NCBI RefSeq assembly: GCF_008728195.1
Contig: NZ_CP031599.1
Coordinates: 186,001-250,000 of the forward strand
DNA length: 64,000 nt
Reading direction: 5' to 3'
From: Roseovarius indicus
GTDB taxonomy: Bacteria; Pseudomonadota; Alphaproteobacteria; Rhodobacterales; Rhodobacteraceae
The translations under genes and the position numbers were made by a program. Position 1 is the stretch's first letter; each line of letters opens with the position of its first letter. Below, piece after piece: positions 26,539 to 35,094 of this stretch. The notes under the pieces were generated by a model that had not been told where the DNA came from, did not search any database, and saw nothing but the letters and a program-made list of their open reading frames with translations.

Positions 26539-27022
26539 CTTGCGGCGCCCGCCGTACGAGCAGTTTCCAGACCCCTTCCACCACGGTTTCGCCGCGCTGG
26601 TTGATAACCTCGCGCCGGAACGACAGGATGCCGCGTTCGGGTTTCGAGGTCTCGCGCTTCTCGGCTACGGTGACGCGCACCCCGATCGTGTCGCCGATGA
26701 GGGTCGGTTTCGGGAAACGGCACTGCATGTCGAGCAGCCCCAGAAGCGAGGGTTCCAGGAACGTGTTCATCAGCATCCGCGTGGTCAGCCCCGACATCAC
26801 CGACACCACAAGCAACCCGTGTGCAATGCGCTGGCCAAAGGCCGAATCGGCGGCGTATTCGGCATCGACGTGCAGCCGGTTGAAATCGCCCGACAGGCAG
26901 GCGAAATTCGCTACATCTGCCTCGGTGATGGTACGGGTGGGGCTGTCGAACTGGTCGCCTTCGTTCAGGTCCTCCCAGTAGAGCCGCTGGCCCTTCAGGG
27001 CCGAAAGATCGGGCCGTGTCAT
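26531..27022 (-). CDS. MaoC-type (R)-enoyl-CoA hydratase
   Basis: Single hot-dog-fold hydratase of 163 residues. The hydratase-2 motif is intact: LSGDFNRLHVDAEYA with catalytic Asp46 and His51, followed by FGQRIAHGLLVVSVMSGL. It should add water to a trans-2-enoyl-CoA to give a 3R-hydroxyacyl-CoA. It is the only MaoC protein of the three in this window with both catalytic residues. The start at 27022 overlaps the ligase stop by four bases. In this operon it would act between the acyl-CoA dehydrogenases and either the SDR (29715) or the lyase-like protein (23612). Confidence 0.93.
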   Translation of the reverse strand: MTRPDLSALKGQRLYWEDLNEGDQFDSPTRTITEADVANFACLSGDFNRLHVDAEYAADSAFGQRIAHGLLVVSVMSGLTTRMLMNTFLEPSLLGLLDMQCRFPKPTLIGDTIGVRVTVAEKRETSKPERGILSFRREVINQRGETVVEGVWKLLVRRAPQGG

Positions 27023-28539
27023 TGGGTTTCCTCCTCTGGCAGTGCCAGCACTGCCTCTTTCAGTTCAGCCTTGAGAACGCGGCCGGTCAGGTTGCGCGGC
27101 ACCGCCGCCATGAAGACCACCCGCCGCGGGCGCTTGTATCGGTCAAGCCGGGTTTCGGCATGCGCGATCACATCGGCCGCTGTCAGCTGCTCGCCCGGCG
27201 CGGGGACGATCACCGCGCAGATCGCCTCGGTCCAGCGCGGATCGGGCAGACCCACGCAATGCGCTTCGGCGATCGCTGGGTGGCCGGCCAGCGCCTCCTC
27301 GATCTCGGGGGCGTAGACATTGATGCCGCCGCTCTTGATGATGTCGCGCTTGCGACCGGTGAACCAGAGCAGCCCTTCGTCGTCGATCCGGCCCAGATCG
27401 CCCACGGTCAGATAGTCGCCGCGCCGGTTTTCAGCGGTCAGCGCCTCATCCTTGTAATACCCGTCATAGCGGCTTTTGCTGCGGGTGCAGATCTCGCCGA
27501 CTTCACCCTGCGGCACCTCGTTTCCATCATCATCGAGGATCTTCAGTTCGACGCCAAAGAACGGGCGACCAACGCAGTTGCCCGCCAAATTCCGGCGCAG
27601 ATCTTCTGCTGTGAGGTTGGCGTAAGGGCCCGCCTCGCTTGACGCGGCATAGATCATCAGCGCGTCACCAAACTTGTCCAGCGCAGCGTGCTTGAGGTCA
27701 GGATACATTTCGCCGCCGCCCGATTGCAGCGTGCGTAGCGACGACAGGTCGGCGCTGGCGAAGCCGTCGGCCTCCACCATCCGCTGGAGCATGGCCGGCA
27801 GCAGCATGGTGGCGGTCAGCCGCTCGTCCTCGATCAAGCGCAGCGCACCAGCGCCGTCGAAGCGGCGCATCAGGTAAACGCTGGCCCCCAGATAGAGCGG
27901 TAGCAGCGTGTATGTGCAGCCAGCCGACAGGCAGATCGGCAGCGCAGAAAGCGCCCGGTCGTCAGGGCGAAAGCGCTGTTCAATGGCGCGTTCTTCCATG
28001 CCGAACAGGCTGCGCAGCGCGCCCTTGGGCTTGCCGGTGGTGCCCGAGGTGTGAAGCATGATCGTGGTGCCATCCCGCCCTTGGGGCGGATCGGGCGGGG
28101 TGTCTGCCAGAAGGTCCGACAAGCGCGGCAGCCCTTGCGCGCCCTCTGCCACGTCGCCCAGGGCAATGATGTCGTCCACCACGGTCCGGAACAGATCGGC
28201 ATGGTCCAGCGCCGCCTCTCCCAGCAGCAATGCCTTGCTGTCGGAGCGGGCCACCACATCGGCCATGACCTCGGGCGCGATGCGATAGTTGATCGGCGCG
28301 GGGATCGCGCCCAGCCCGGTCACCGCCACATAGGCGGCAAGGAAATCGGGATGATTTTCCGAGATCACCGCCACCTTGTCGCCCGGTCCGATGCCGCGCC
28401 GCGCCAGCACCGTCATCATCCGTTCCACCCGGTCAAGGACATCTGCATAGCTCTGGCTGCGCCCCTCAAACACCACTGCGGGTTTCGTCGGAACCCGCCG
28501 TGCATTCAGCCTGAGGGCATGGAGAAACGTCATCGGCAT
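27019..28539 (-). CDS. AMP-forming acyl-CoA synthetase (FadD/class I adenylate-forming)
   Basis: The 506-residue ligase has the phosphate loop MLHTSGTTGKPKGAL near 176, the adenine-binding region YAASSEAGPYANL near 300, the DLGRIDDEGLLWFTGRKRD hinge near 400, and the C-terminal lysine motif LTGRVLKAELKE. It forms an acyl-CoA from acid, ATP and CoA. ATG at 28539 is chosen because AGGAGG sits five bases upstream. A longer frame would run into the upstream gene. The operon contains TRAP transporter genes, so this enzyme probably activates the imported acid. Confidence 0.93.
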   Translation of the reverse strand: MPMTFLHALRLNARRVPTKPAVVFEGRSQSYADVLDRVERMMTVLARRGIGPGDKVAVISENHPDFLAAYVAVTGLGAIPAPINYRIAPEVMADVVARSDSKALLLGEAALDHADLFRTVVDDIIALGDVAEGAQGLPRLSDLLADTPPDPPQGRDGTTIMLHTSGTTGKPKGALRSLFGMEERAIEQRFRPDDRALSALPICLSAGCTYTLLPLYLGASVYLMRRFDGAGALRLIEDERLTATMLLPAMLQRMVEADGFASADLSSLRTLQSGGGEMYPDLKHAALDKFGDALMIYAASSEAGPYANLTAEDLRRNLAGNCVGRPFFGVELKILDDDGNEVPQGEVGEICTRSKSRYDGYYKDEALTAENRRGDYLTVGDLGRIDDEGLLWFTGRKRDIIKSGGINVYAPEIEEALAGHPAIAEAHCVGLPDPRWTEAICAVIVPAPGEQLTAADVIAHAETRLDRYKRPRRVVFMAAVPRNLTGRVLKAELKEAVLALPEEETQ

Positions 28540-28549
28540 GGCCGCCTCC

Positions 28550-29722
28550 TCAGGTGAAGGCCGAGATCCCGAGAACCTCACGCCCTATGATCAATGTCTG
28601 GATTTCCGACGTGCCCTCGGGGATCAACCCGCCGCGCGTGTCGCGGAACAACCGCTCGACGGGGTAGTCGGTGGAATATCCCAGCCCGCCGTGCGCCTGT
28701 AGCGCCATCGAGGCCACCTCATGCGCCGCCTCGCTGGCATAAAGCTTGGCGATCGAACATTCCTTGCGCCCGGGCAGACCCGCGTCCAGCGCTTGGGCGG
28801 CACGGTCAGTCAGCGCGCGGGCGGCCTCGGTGCGGATGGTCATATCGACGATCAGCTTCTGCACCAGTTGATAGCTTCCGATCACGTTGCCGAACTGCTT
28901 GCGCGTCTTGGCGTAATCGGTGGACAGGTCCAGCGACCGCTGCGCCGCGCCAACTGCGCCCGCCGCCACGTTGAGCCGGCCATAGTTCAACCCGGTAAGG
29001 ATCGCCTTGAGGCCCTTGCCCGCCGGACCGAACAGGTTTTCCTTTGGCACCCTTGCGTCATTAAACGCGAGTTGTGAGGTCGCCGTGGCCTTGATGAACA
29101 TCGTACCCACGCGCGAGGCTTCGAAATCGGTTTCCTCGGGGTCCACGATAAACAGGCTCAGATCGCCATCACAGCCTTGGGTGAAGGTCCGCGCCACCAG
29201 GATTCCGACACGGCCGTGAACGCCGTTCGTCGTCCACAGCTTGCCGCCGTTGATCAGCCAGTGGTCGCCCTTGTCCTCGGCGCGGGTCTGGACCGAAGCG
29301 ACATCCGAGCCGTGGTCGGGTTCGGTGATCCCGACCCAGACCGGCATTTCGCCGGCCATGACGGGTTTCAGCCATTTCTCTTTCTGCCGGGCATCGCCCA
29401 GATGGTGCAGCAGCGCGGCGACGATGTTGACGGTGTTGAGCAGCACCCGGAGCGACAGCCAGCGATACCCCGCTTCCTCCATCATCATCGCCCAGGTGCG
29501 GTAGCTGAGACCGTAGCCGCCCGCGTCTTCGGGCAGCAACCCGCCGAGATAGCCGAACTGACGAAGCTCGCCCACCATCTCCCAAGGCAGCTCGCCCGCC
29601 GCCTCGCATTCGGCGATGCGCGCCTCGGTCAGATCGCGCGCCATGAAACCCCTTATGCTGTCACGCAGCATCCGCGTCTCTTGCTCCTGGTTATCGGTGG
29701 ACGGCGCGACATGTTCAGCCAT
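28550..29722 (-). CDS. Acyl-CoA dehydrogenase
   Basis: The 390-residue enzyme has LLPEDAGGYGLSYRTW (about 60), VGITEPDHGSDVASVQ (about 130), INGGKLWTTNGVHG (about 155) and the standard base motif IPEGTSEIQT at the C-terminus, ending GREVLGISAFT. It resembles glutaryl-/short-chain-type dehydrogenases in its N-terminal half. ATG at 29722 overlaps the SDR stop by eight bases. Purine-rich GGGGGCC lies just upstream. It probably catalyses the first oxidation after activation by the ligase at 27019. Confidence 0.93.
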   Translation of the reverse strand: MAEHVAPSTDNQEQETRMLRDSIRGFMARDLTEARIAECEAAGELPWEMVGELRQFGYLGGLLPEDAGGYGLSYRTWAMMMEEAGYRWLSLRVLLNTVNIVAALLHHLGDARQKEKWLKPVMAGEMPVWVGITEPDHGSDVASVQTRAEDKGDHWLINGGKLWTTNGVHGRVGILVARTFTQGCDGDLSLFIVDPEETDFEASRVGTMFIKATATSQLAFNDARVPKENLFGPAGKGLKAILTGLNYGRLNVAAGAVGAAQRSLDLSTDYAKTRKQFGNVIGSYQLVQKLIVDMTIRTEAARALTDRAAQALDAGLPGRKECSIAKLYASEAAHEVASMALQAHGGLGYSTDYPVERLFRDTRGGLIPEGTSEIQTLIIGREVLGISAFT

Positions 29723-30464
29723 ATCGGCCCCCGGTGATGTGCAGCGTCTCACCCGAGATGTATTCCGCCGCATCCGAGGCCAGGAACACCACGCCGTTGG
29801 CGATGTCGCGCTCGTTGCCCAGACGCGGCACGGTGTTCATCGCCAGCGCGCGCGACTTGATCCGGTCATAGTTCGGAAGCGCCTCGATCATGTCGGTGGC
29901 GATGAAACCCGGCGCGATGGCGTTGACAGTGACGTTGAAGCGCCCCTGCTCCATCCCAAGCGCCCGGGTAAAGCCGATGATGCCGGCCTTGGCCGCCGCA
30001 TAGTTGGTCTGCCCCGGATTGCCGAGATAGGCGCGCGACGAGATATTGATCACCCGGCCCCAGTTCTGCTCCATGAAATGCGGCACCACGGCACGCGAGC
30101 AGTTGTAGGCACCTTTCAGGATCACGCCCACCACGGCATCCCAATCTTGCTCAGGCATCTTGGTGATGTAGTTGTCGCGCGGAAAGCCGGCGTTGTTCAC
30201 AAGGATATGGACCGCCCCGAATTCCTCGATCGTGCGCGCGACGAGCGCGTTGACCTGTGTCTCGTCGGTGACGTCGCAGACGGCGCCGATCGCCGCGTAA
30301 CCGTCGGCGACAAACGCAGCGCGGGTCGCTTCAGTGGTTTCCGGGTCGATATCGGTGATCACCACCTTCGCCCCTTCCTCGGCCAGCGCGCGCGCTGTCA
30401 CCGCGCCGATCCCGCGGCCCGACCCGGTGACGATTGCTACCTTGTCCTTCAGTCCCAGTTTCAC
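29715..30464 (-). CDS. Short-chain dehydrogenase/reductase (FabG/3-hydroxyacyl-CoA type)
   Basis: A classical SDR of 249 residues: VTGSGRGIG near 13, acidic VVITDID (favouring NAD) near 34, NNAG near 91, ISSRAY, and the active site TNYAAAKAG near 152. It ends with SGETLHITGGRYG. Overall it resembles FabG and fits oxidation of a 3-hydroxyacyl-CoA. The start is GTG at 30464 with AAGGA seven bases upstream. It lies 20 bases after the TRAP large-permease gene, linking transport and catabolism. Confidence 0.93.
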   Translation of the reverse strand: MKLGLKDKVAIVTGSGRGIGAVTARALAEEGAKVVITDIDPETTEATRAAFVADGYAAIGAVCDVTDETQVNALVARTIEEFGAVHILVNNAGFPRDNYITKMPEQDWDAVVGVILKGAYNCSRAVVPHFMEQNWGRVINISSRAYLGNPGQTNYAAAKAGIIGFTRALGMEQGRFNVTVNAIAPGFIATDMIEALPNYDRIKSRALAMNTVPRLGNERDIANGVVFLASDAAEYISGETLHITGGRYG

Positions 30465-30484
30465 TTTCGATTCCTTTTTATTGC

Positions 30485-31774
30485 CTAGTATTCACCCGAG
30501 AACGCGGTGACGATTTCCGGGAAGAAGGCGATCAGCGCCAGAACCGCGAACTCTGCCAGAACGAAGGGCAACACACCCACAAAGACCCGTTTGAGCGGCA
30601 CCCCGGTGATCGAGCTGGCGACGAAGACGTTCATCCCGATGGGCGGCGTGATCAGCCCGATCTCGACGGTCTTGGTGATGAGGATGCCAAACCAGATCGG
30701 CGAGTAGCCGAGTTCCATGACCATCGGAAAGACGATCGGCATGGTCAGGATCAGGATCGCCAGCTGATCCATAACGCAGCCCAGAAGCACGTAGATCACG
30801 ATCAGGATGAGGATCACCATTCCCGGACTGATCTCCAGCCCCTGCACGTAGGAAACCAGCGCCTGCGGTGCCATCGTGAGGGTAACGAAATAGCCGAAGA
30901 TATGGGCCCCGATGATGATGGTAAAGATCATTGCCGTGGGGCGGGTGGTGCGTTCAAGCGCGTTCATGAAGTCGCGCCAGCCCATGCGCCGCAGCATCAC
31001 GGCCGCGATCAGGATCGCGCCGAGACAGCCTGCCGCCGCAGCTTCGGTGACGGTGACGGCGCCGGAATAGATTCCGGCGACCACAAACACGAACAGCAAG
31101 ATCACCGGCCAAAGCTCACGCAGCGACAGGATGCGCTCTCGCCAGCTGTGGCTTTGCACCGGCGGCGCAAGTTTGGGGTTCAGCGCCGCCCAGGCCATGG
31201 TGATGCCGGCAAAGGACAGCGCGGTGATGAGTCCGGGCACGATGCCGGCGATGAAGAGCCCGCCGATAGAGGTTTCGGTGATAATGCCGTAGACCATGAG
31301 CACCACCGACGGCGGAATCATGATCGACAGCGTGCCGGCTGCCGCCACCGTGCCCACGATCATACCACGGTCATAGCCGTATTTTTTGGCCTCCGGCGCG
31401 ACGGTGCGGGCCATTGTCGCGGTGGCGGCGGTCGACGAGCCAGACACGGCACCGAAACCTGCGCTGGTGAACACCGTCGCCACAGCCAGCCCGCCCGGCA
31501 GATGCCCGACCCACTTGTTGGCGGCGCGGAACATGTCCGACGAGATCCGGCTGGCCGAAAGGATCTCGGCCATAAGGATGAAGAGCGGTATGGCAGTCAG
31601 CAACCAGGAGGCTGTGTTGCGATAGGGAGCGACCGACAGGATCCCGAGCGCAAGATTGAGCCCGCCGATCAGATAAAGCCCCACAGTGCCGGCGATGCCC
31701 ATAGCGAAGCCAATCGGCATCCCGACGACGAGAAGTCCCGCCAGCAGGACGGACACGGGTGCGAGATATTCCAT
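30485..31774 (-). CDS. TRAP transporter large permease (DctM family)
   Basis: Sodium-coupled TRAP carrier subunit, 429 residues with about twelve hydrophobic segments. Family motifs include GMPIGFAMGIAGTVGLYL near the N-terminus, TAIPLFILMAEILSASRIS (about 65), SAGFGAVSGSSTAATATMAR (about 105), IPPSVVLMVYGIITE and the C-terminal ITPPIGMNVFVASSI. ATG at 31774 is used because the longer frame overlaps the small-permease gene with non-family sequence. It is separated from DctQ by two bases. Confidence 0.94.
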   Translation of the reverse strand: MEYLAPVSVLLAGLLVVGMPIGFAMGIAGTVGLYLIGGLNLALGILSVAPYRNTASWLLTAIPLFILMAEILSASRISSDMFRAANKWVGHLPGGLAVATVFTSAGFGAVSGSSTAATATMARTVAPEAKKYGYDRGMIVGTVAAAGTLSIMIPPSVVLMVYGIITETSIGGLFIAGIVPGLITALSFAGITMAWAALNPKLAPPVQSHSWRERILSLRELWPVILLFVFVVAGIYSGAVTVTEAAAAGCLGAILIAAVMLRRMGWRDFMNALERTTRPTAMIFTIIIGAHIFGYFVTLTMAPQALVSYVQGLEISPGMVILILIVIYVLLGCVMDQLAILILTMPIVFPMVMELGYSPIWFGILITKTVEIGLITPPIGMNVFVASSITGVPLKRVFVGVLPFVLAEFAVLALIAFFPEIVTAFSGEY

Positions 31775-31776
31775 GT

Positions 31777-32346
31777 TCAGACTGTCCGATCCGTGGTGTC
31801 GCGGAGCCGCTGCACGTCGCCCGCCACGTTCACCAGAAGCCGCAGGACAATCAGCAGGCAGCCGATTGGCGCAATCACGAGGGCGGTGACGAGCGGCGCG
31901 TCGATGTCGCCCGACGTGCGATACCCGAAGTCCCACGCCTTGAGCGCCTCACGCGAGGCACCGTAGCACACCAGCGCGAAAAACGCGGCCGCCAGCAGAC
32001 GCAGAACCACGTCGAGACCGGCGCGCAGCCTGGCAGGCAGCGCCTCGAACAGGATCCCCACCCGCACATGGCCGTCGTGCATCTCAAGGTAGCTCAGGCT
32101 TCCGAACACGATGATGGGCATCAGATAGAGTTCGGTGGCCCCTATGACGCCCTCGATCGGGTCGTTCAGGACATAGCGGGTGAAGATCTGGATAAGGATC
32201 AGCACCAGCATGATGATCATCGCCGCGCGCGACAGCCAGTTCGCCCAGGTGTCAACCCGGTCCATTGTGCGGCCAAGAGGGCCGTGCAATCCAGCCTTGG
32301 GCGGCGGCACGGCGTCCTCTTCGGGATCAAGATCATGCGGATGCAC
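31777..32346 (-). CDS. TRAP transporter small permease (DctQ family)
   Basis: Four-helix membrane subunit of 189 residues: a hydrophilic N-terminus, then helices around 43-62, 72-92, 113-133 and 152-175. IFTRYVLNDPIEGVIGATELYLM is the typical DctQ first loop and second helix. It partners the DctM protein encoded two bases downstream and the binding protein twelve bases upstream. The start is GTG at 32346 with AAGGGG upstream. Confidence 0.92.
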   Translation of the reverse strand: MHPHDLDPEEDAVPPPKAGLHGPLGRTMDRVDTWANWLSRAAMIIMLVLILIQIFTRYVLNDPIEGVIGATELYLMPIIVFGSLSYLEMHDGHVRVGILFEALPARLRAGLDVVLRLLAAAFFALVCYGASREALKAWDFGYRTSGDIDAPLVTALVIAPIGCLLIVLRLLVNVAGDVQRLRDTTDRTV

Positions 32347-32358
32347 GGTCGGGCCCCT

Positions 32359-33402
32359 TTACTGCTTCTGGTGCTTTTCGATATTTGAACGAAAAGCCTC
32401 CAGCACCTCGCCGCCGGGCATGCCGCGCTCTTCCAGGTCCGAAACCCAGGCATCGAAGACCGGCGCCGTGGCCGTTCTGACCTGTTCGCGCTGCGCTTCG
32501 TCAAGAACGATGACCTCGATGCCGCTTTCGCGCATCTTGTCTTCGAGTTCGGCGGCCGATCGGTCGGTTTCCTCGGCGACGCGCTGCATCGCCTCCTGCG
32601 CCGCCTGCTTCATCGCCTCCTGATGCTCGGGCGCAAGCCCTTGCCAGACCTCGTCGCGGATCACGTAAGGTGCCCAGTACACGAAGATATCCAGCCCAAG
32701 CACAGCGGTGTCGATCACCTCTTCGAGCTTGTAGGAATAGATGCTCGTGGTCGGGAAGATCGCGCCGTCAACCGTGCCGGTTCGCATCGCCTGATAGGTT
32801 TCGGGGCTGGGAATATCCACCGGAGCGCCGCCCAGGGCCTTGACCGATTCCGACATGTTACCGGCAATGATCTTCAGCTTGAGCCCATCGATGTCCTCCA
32901 GGCCGTCGATCTCCTTGCCACGGGTAAAGAGATTGTAGGTGGAGGTCATAACGCCCCAGAGCGGACGCATCCCGTTTTTCAGAAAATCGTTCTCCAGGAT
33001 CGGCCCCGAGGTCACCGTATCGTAGAATGCCGGTGTTCCGACCGTACTTTGCGAGAACAGCCCCGGCAGCGTGTGCACACCGGCCAGCGGCATCGTGCCC
33101 CCGTTATAGGCCGGTGGAACATAGCCTATGTCCACCACGCCCGATTGCACCATCGAGAACATGTCGCGAAGCGAGCCCATCTGCCCGGCGCCGAAATACT
33201 GGAACTGGACCTCGCCGTCGGTCAGTTCGGTCACCCGCTCCATCCAGTATTTAGTGCCGGTCTCGACGATGTAGTGGCCCGGCGGAAAGGTGTCCGCCAC
33301 CTTGAGGGTTGTCTCGGCCAAGGCCACCTGCGGCGCCAGCGCGCCTGCGATTATCAGCGCCGCGCCTGCGGCAAGACGATCCAGTCCGTTCAATACAGTC
33401 AT
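32359..33402 (-). CDS. TRAP transporter solute-binding protein (DctP family)
   Basis: Periplasmic receptor of 347 residues. The signal peptide ends ALAPQVALA with cleavage after about residue 29, and the mature protein begins ETTLKVADTFPPGHYIVETG. The conserved DctP arginine region is visible in DIDGLKLKIIAGNMSESVKALGG, although the usual IR..GNP motif reads KIIAGNM. The salt-bridging arginine that normally binds a carboxylate may therefore be replaced, suggesting an unusual ligand. GGGAGG precedes the ATG at 33402. It is the first gene of the operon running down to 21333. Confidence 0.93.
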   Translation of the reverse strand: MTVLNGLDRLAAGAALIIAGALAPQVALAETTLKVADTFPPGHYIVETGTKYWMERVTELTDGEVQFQYFGAGQMGSLRDMFSMVQSGVVDIGYVPPAYNGGTMPLAGVHTLPGLFSQSTVGTPAFYDTVTSGPILENDFLKNGMRPLWGVMTSTYNLFTRGKEIDGLEDIDGLKLKIIAGNMSESVKALGGAPVDIPSPETYQAMRTGTVDGAIFPTTSIYSYKLEEVIDTAVLGLDIFVYWAPYVIRDEVWQGLAPEHQEAMKQAAQEAMQRVAEETDRSAAELEDKMRESGIEVIVLDEAQREQVRTATAPVFDAWVSDLEERGMPGGEVLEAFRSNIEKHQKQ

Positions 33403-33648
33403 TATAATTCTTCCTCCCTGCGTCGGCCGACGCTTCCCGAACCCCGCCCCTCTCGTAGTGTTTCGGCGGGTGCCTCATGGACCGTTTCGTGGCCCGTCCG
33501 CAGGTCGGCCTTCCTGGTTCGACGCAACCACACGGCACGCGGCCCGGTCAATGCGGAAGCGGTGCCCACTCCGATGCGGTCACCAGATCGCACATATATG
33601 CTATTGCGCCAACCGAAGCCGCAGCGACAGCCACGCGTTAATCAAGCG
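33403..33648. other. Upstream region of the TRAP/catabolic operon
   Basis: About 250 bases between the DctP start and the acyl-CoA dehydrogenase remnant carry no gene. It should contain the promoter of the eleven-gene minus-strand operon. The palindrome-like site at 33590-33601 is the only recognisable element. Confidence 0.6.
33590..33601. promoter_or_regulatory. Degenerate copy of the recurrent ACACATATGTGC-like palindrome
   Basis: GCACATATATGC matches the consensus at ten of twelve positions and lies about 190 bases upstream of the DctP start. It is a possible operator for the TRAP/catabolic operon but the weakest member of the set. Confidence 0.3.
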
Positions 33649-34005
33649 TCAACAGGACTTGGACATCCCCGGCGCTTTCTCGGCCACGTAAGAGAAGATC
33701 AGTTCCTCGCTGACCGGCGCGATGAAGTTCAGCACGCTTTCGCGAAAGTAGCGCTCGACGTGGTATTCCTGCGCGAAGCCAAAGCCGCCATGGGTGCGCA
33801 CCGCCCGGAACGCCGCTTCGTAGGCTGCCGGTCCTGCGAGGGTGCGCGCGGTATTGGCCTGGAGCCCGCGGAGCCTGTTCTGAACGTAAAGCGCGGCGGA
33901 ACTGAAGACGCATCCACACCGAAGCGAGCGGATGCTGGATAGACTGGTTCTGACTGATCGGACGACCGAAGACGACGCGCTCGCGCGAAAAGGCCGGTGC
34001 CTGCC
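33649..34005 (-). pseudogene. Acyl-CoA dehydrogenase remnant (C-terminal third only, frameshifted)
   Basis: Reading leftward, one frame gives ERVVFGRPISQNQSIQHPLA. After at least one frameshift another gives AYEAAFRAVRTHGGFGFAQEYHVERYFRESVLNFIAPVSEELIFSYVAEKAPGMSKSC and stops at 33649. (Listed here in parts: THGGFGFAQEYHVERYF, then NFIAPVSEELIFSYVAEK.) These are C-terminal motifs of the subfamily at 2779, 11668 and 37233. The N-terminal two thirds are absent; homology ends abruptly near 34005. It lies between the IclR regulator and the TRAP operon and is clearly non-functional. Confidence 0.82.
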
Positions 34006-34079
34006 TCATGGGACCACTGCAACCCGCTGCCGTCAATTTACCCTGACTTTGCAAAAAGCCAGCGCCAGTGGGTTACCGA

Positions 34080-34097
34080 TTCTGACCAGGGTCAGAA
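34080..34097. repeat. 18-base palindrome beside the truncated gene
   Basis: TTCTGACC, two bases, GGTCAGAA forms a perfect 8-bp-arm palindrome. It lies 75 bases from the abrupt end of the acyl-CoA dehydrogenase remnant, in about 150 bases of non-coding sequence with a base composition unlike the neighbouring genes. It could be an operator for the IclR unit, a terminator-like structure, or the scar of a mobile element. I could not identify an element. Confidence 0.4.
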
Positions 34098-34151
34098 CCT
34101 ACTCTTTTGCCAGGGGGGCACAAAAATCACGACGGGTGGGGATCCCGATGT

Positions 34152-34955
34152 TCAACGGACTCTAGGATCATGACCTTTCTTTCCCAGATGCCGAACAATT
34201 TCTTCACGCATGATCCTAACAATCTCGTTCTCGGATCGCTGGATGACATCCGTTGGGGCACCAACCCCGACGGCAAAAAGGCGGGAACTCTGGTGGCTGG
34301 GAAAAGGCATGGAGATCAATCCGGCGCCTTTGACGACTTGATCGGTGGAAAGATAGTACCCCTTGGCACGGGTCTCGGCCAACGAGGCGACGAAGGCCTT
34401 CACGTCCACCGCCGGTTTGTCGGGCGCACGATAAGCATTGATCTTTCGTAACAGGCGGCCCACTTCTTCATCGCTGAAGCGGCTCATCAGAACCCGCCCC
34501 ACCCCCGAAGTCCCCAGCGGACGTCGCGTTCCGAGTGAAATGTGGTGGATCGGCGACTTCTTCGGACGGATTACTTGGACATACTCGGCTTCGTCACCGT
34601 TCTTTGTTCCCAGGACAACGACATGTTGCGTCCGTTGCGCGATCGCCTTGAGCAACCGCTGGATGATGCCTTCGCCGAACAGATCCGGGTTCATCCATGA
34701 GCCCAGAAGAGGGACGCGTTCCGTGGGGAAGTAGTTCTTGTTTCGGGCATCGTGTGTCAGGAAGCCGAGGCTGACCATGCTCTTCAAGAGCGACGAGGTA
34801 CTCGATTGCGGATACCCCAGTTTCTTGGATACTTCCACGACCGATAGCGGCCGTCGCACCTCGTCGAAATACACCAACGTTTCACAGGTGCGGGCGACTG
34901 ATTTCACGATGTGGTGCCCGCCGGTCTTCGCCAGCGTCTGATGCGCGTCTTCCAT
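34152..34955 (-). CDS. IclR-family transcriptional regulator
   Basis: The 267-residue regulator has an N-terminal winged helix-turn-helix (LSVVEVSKKLGYPQSSTSSL near 37-56) and a C-terminal IclR effector domain with GTRRPLGTSGVGRVLMS near 150 and YYLSTDQVVKGAGLISMPF near 205. GGGAGGAG precedes the ATG at 34955. It is read in the same direction as the TRAP/catabolic operon (33402 to 21333) and lies downstream of the CoA-transferase operon (39644 to 35095), separated by 139 bases that contain a palindrome. It probably controls one or both and itself. Confidence 0.93.
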   Translation of the reverse strand: MEDAHQTLAKTGGHHIVKSVARTCETLVYFDEVRRPLSVVEVSKKLGYPQSSTSSLLKSMVSLGFLTHDARNKNYFPTERVPLLGSWMNPDLFGEGIIQRLLKAIAQRTQHVVVLGTKNGDEAEYVQVIRPKKSPIHHISLGTRRPLGTSGVGRVLMSRFSDEEVGRLLRKINAYRAPDKPAVDVKAFVASLAETRAKGYYLSTDQVVKGAGLISMPFPSHQSSRLFAVGVGAPTDVIQRSENEIVRIMREEIVRHLGKKGHDPRVR

Positions 34956-34969
34956 GATCTCCTCCCAGC

Positions 34970-34990
34970 ATACTATTATATGAACAGTAT
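34970..34990. promoter_or_regulatory. Inverted repeat upstream of the IclR gene (candidate autoregulatory operator)
   Basis: ATACT (34970-34974) and AGTAT (34986-34990) flank an AT-rich centre that is itself partly symmetric (TATATGAA / TTCATATA). It begins 15 bases before the regulator's start codon, overlapping its leader, which suits negative autoregulation. Confidence 0.42.
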
Positions 34991-35094
34991 TCCGAAAGCA
35001 AAATGGCCGCGTATGTGGTTTCTGTCAACTGTTAGAAAATCGCAGAAGGCTCGCCGCAGCTGTCAGGGGATCGGGAAGATGTCGGGCTCGTTTG

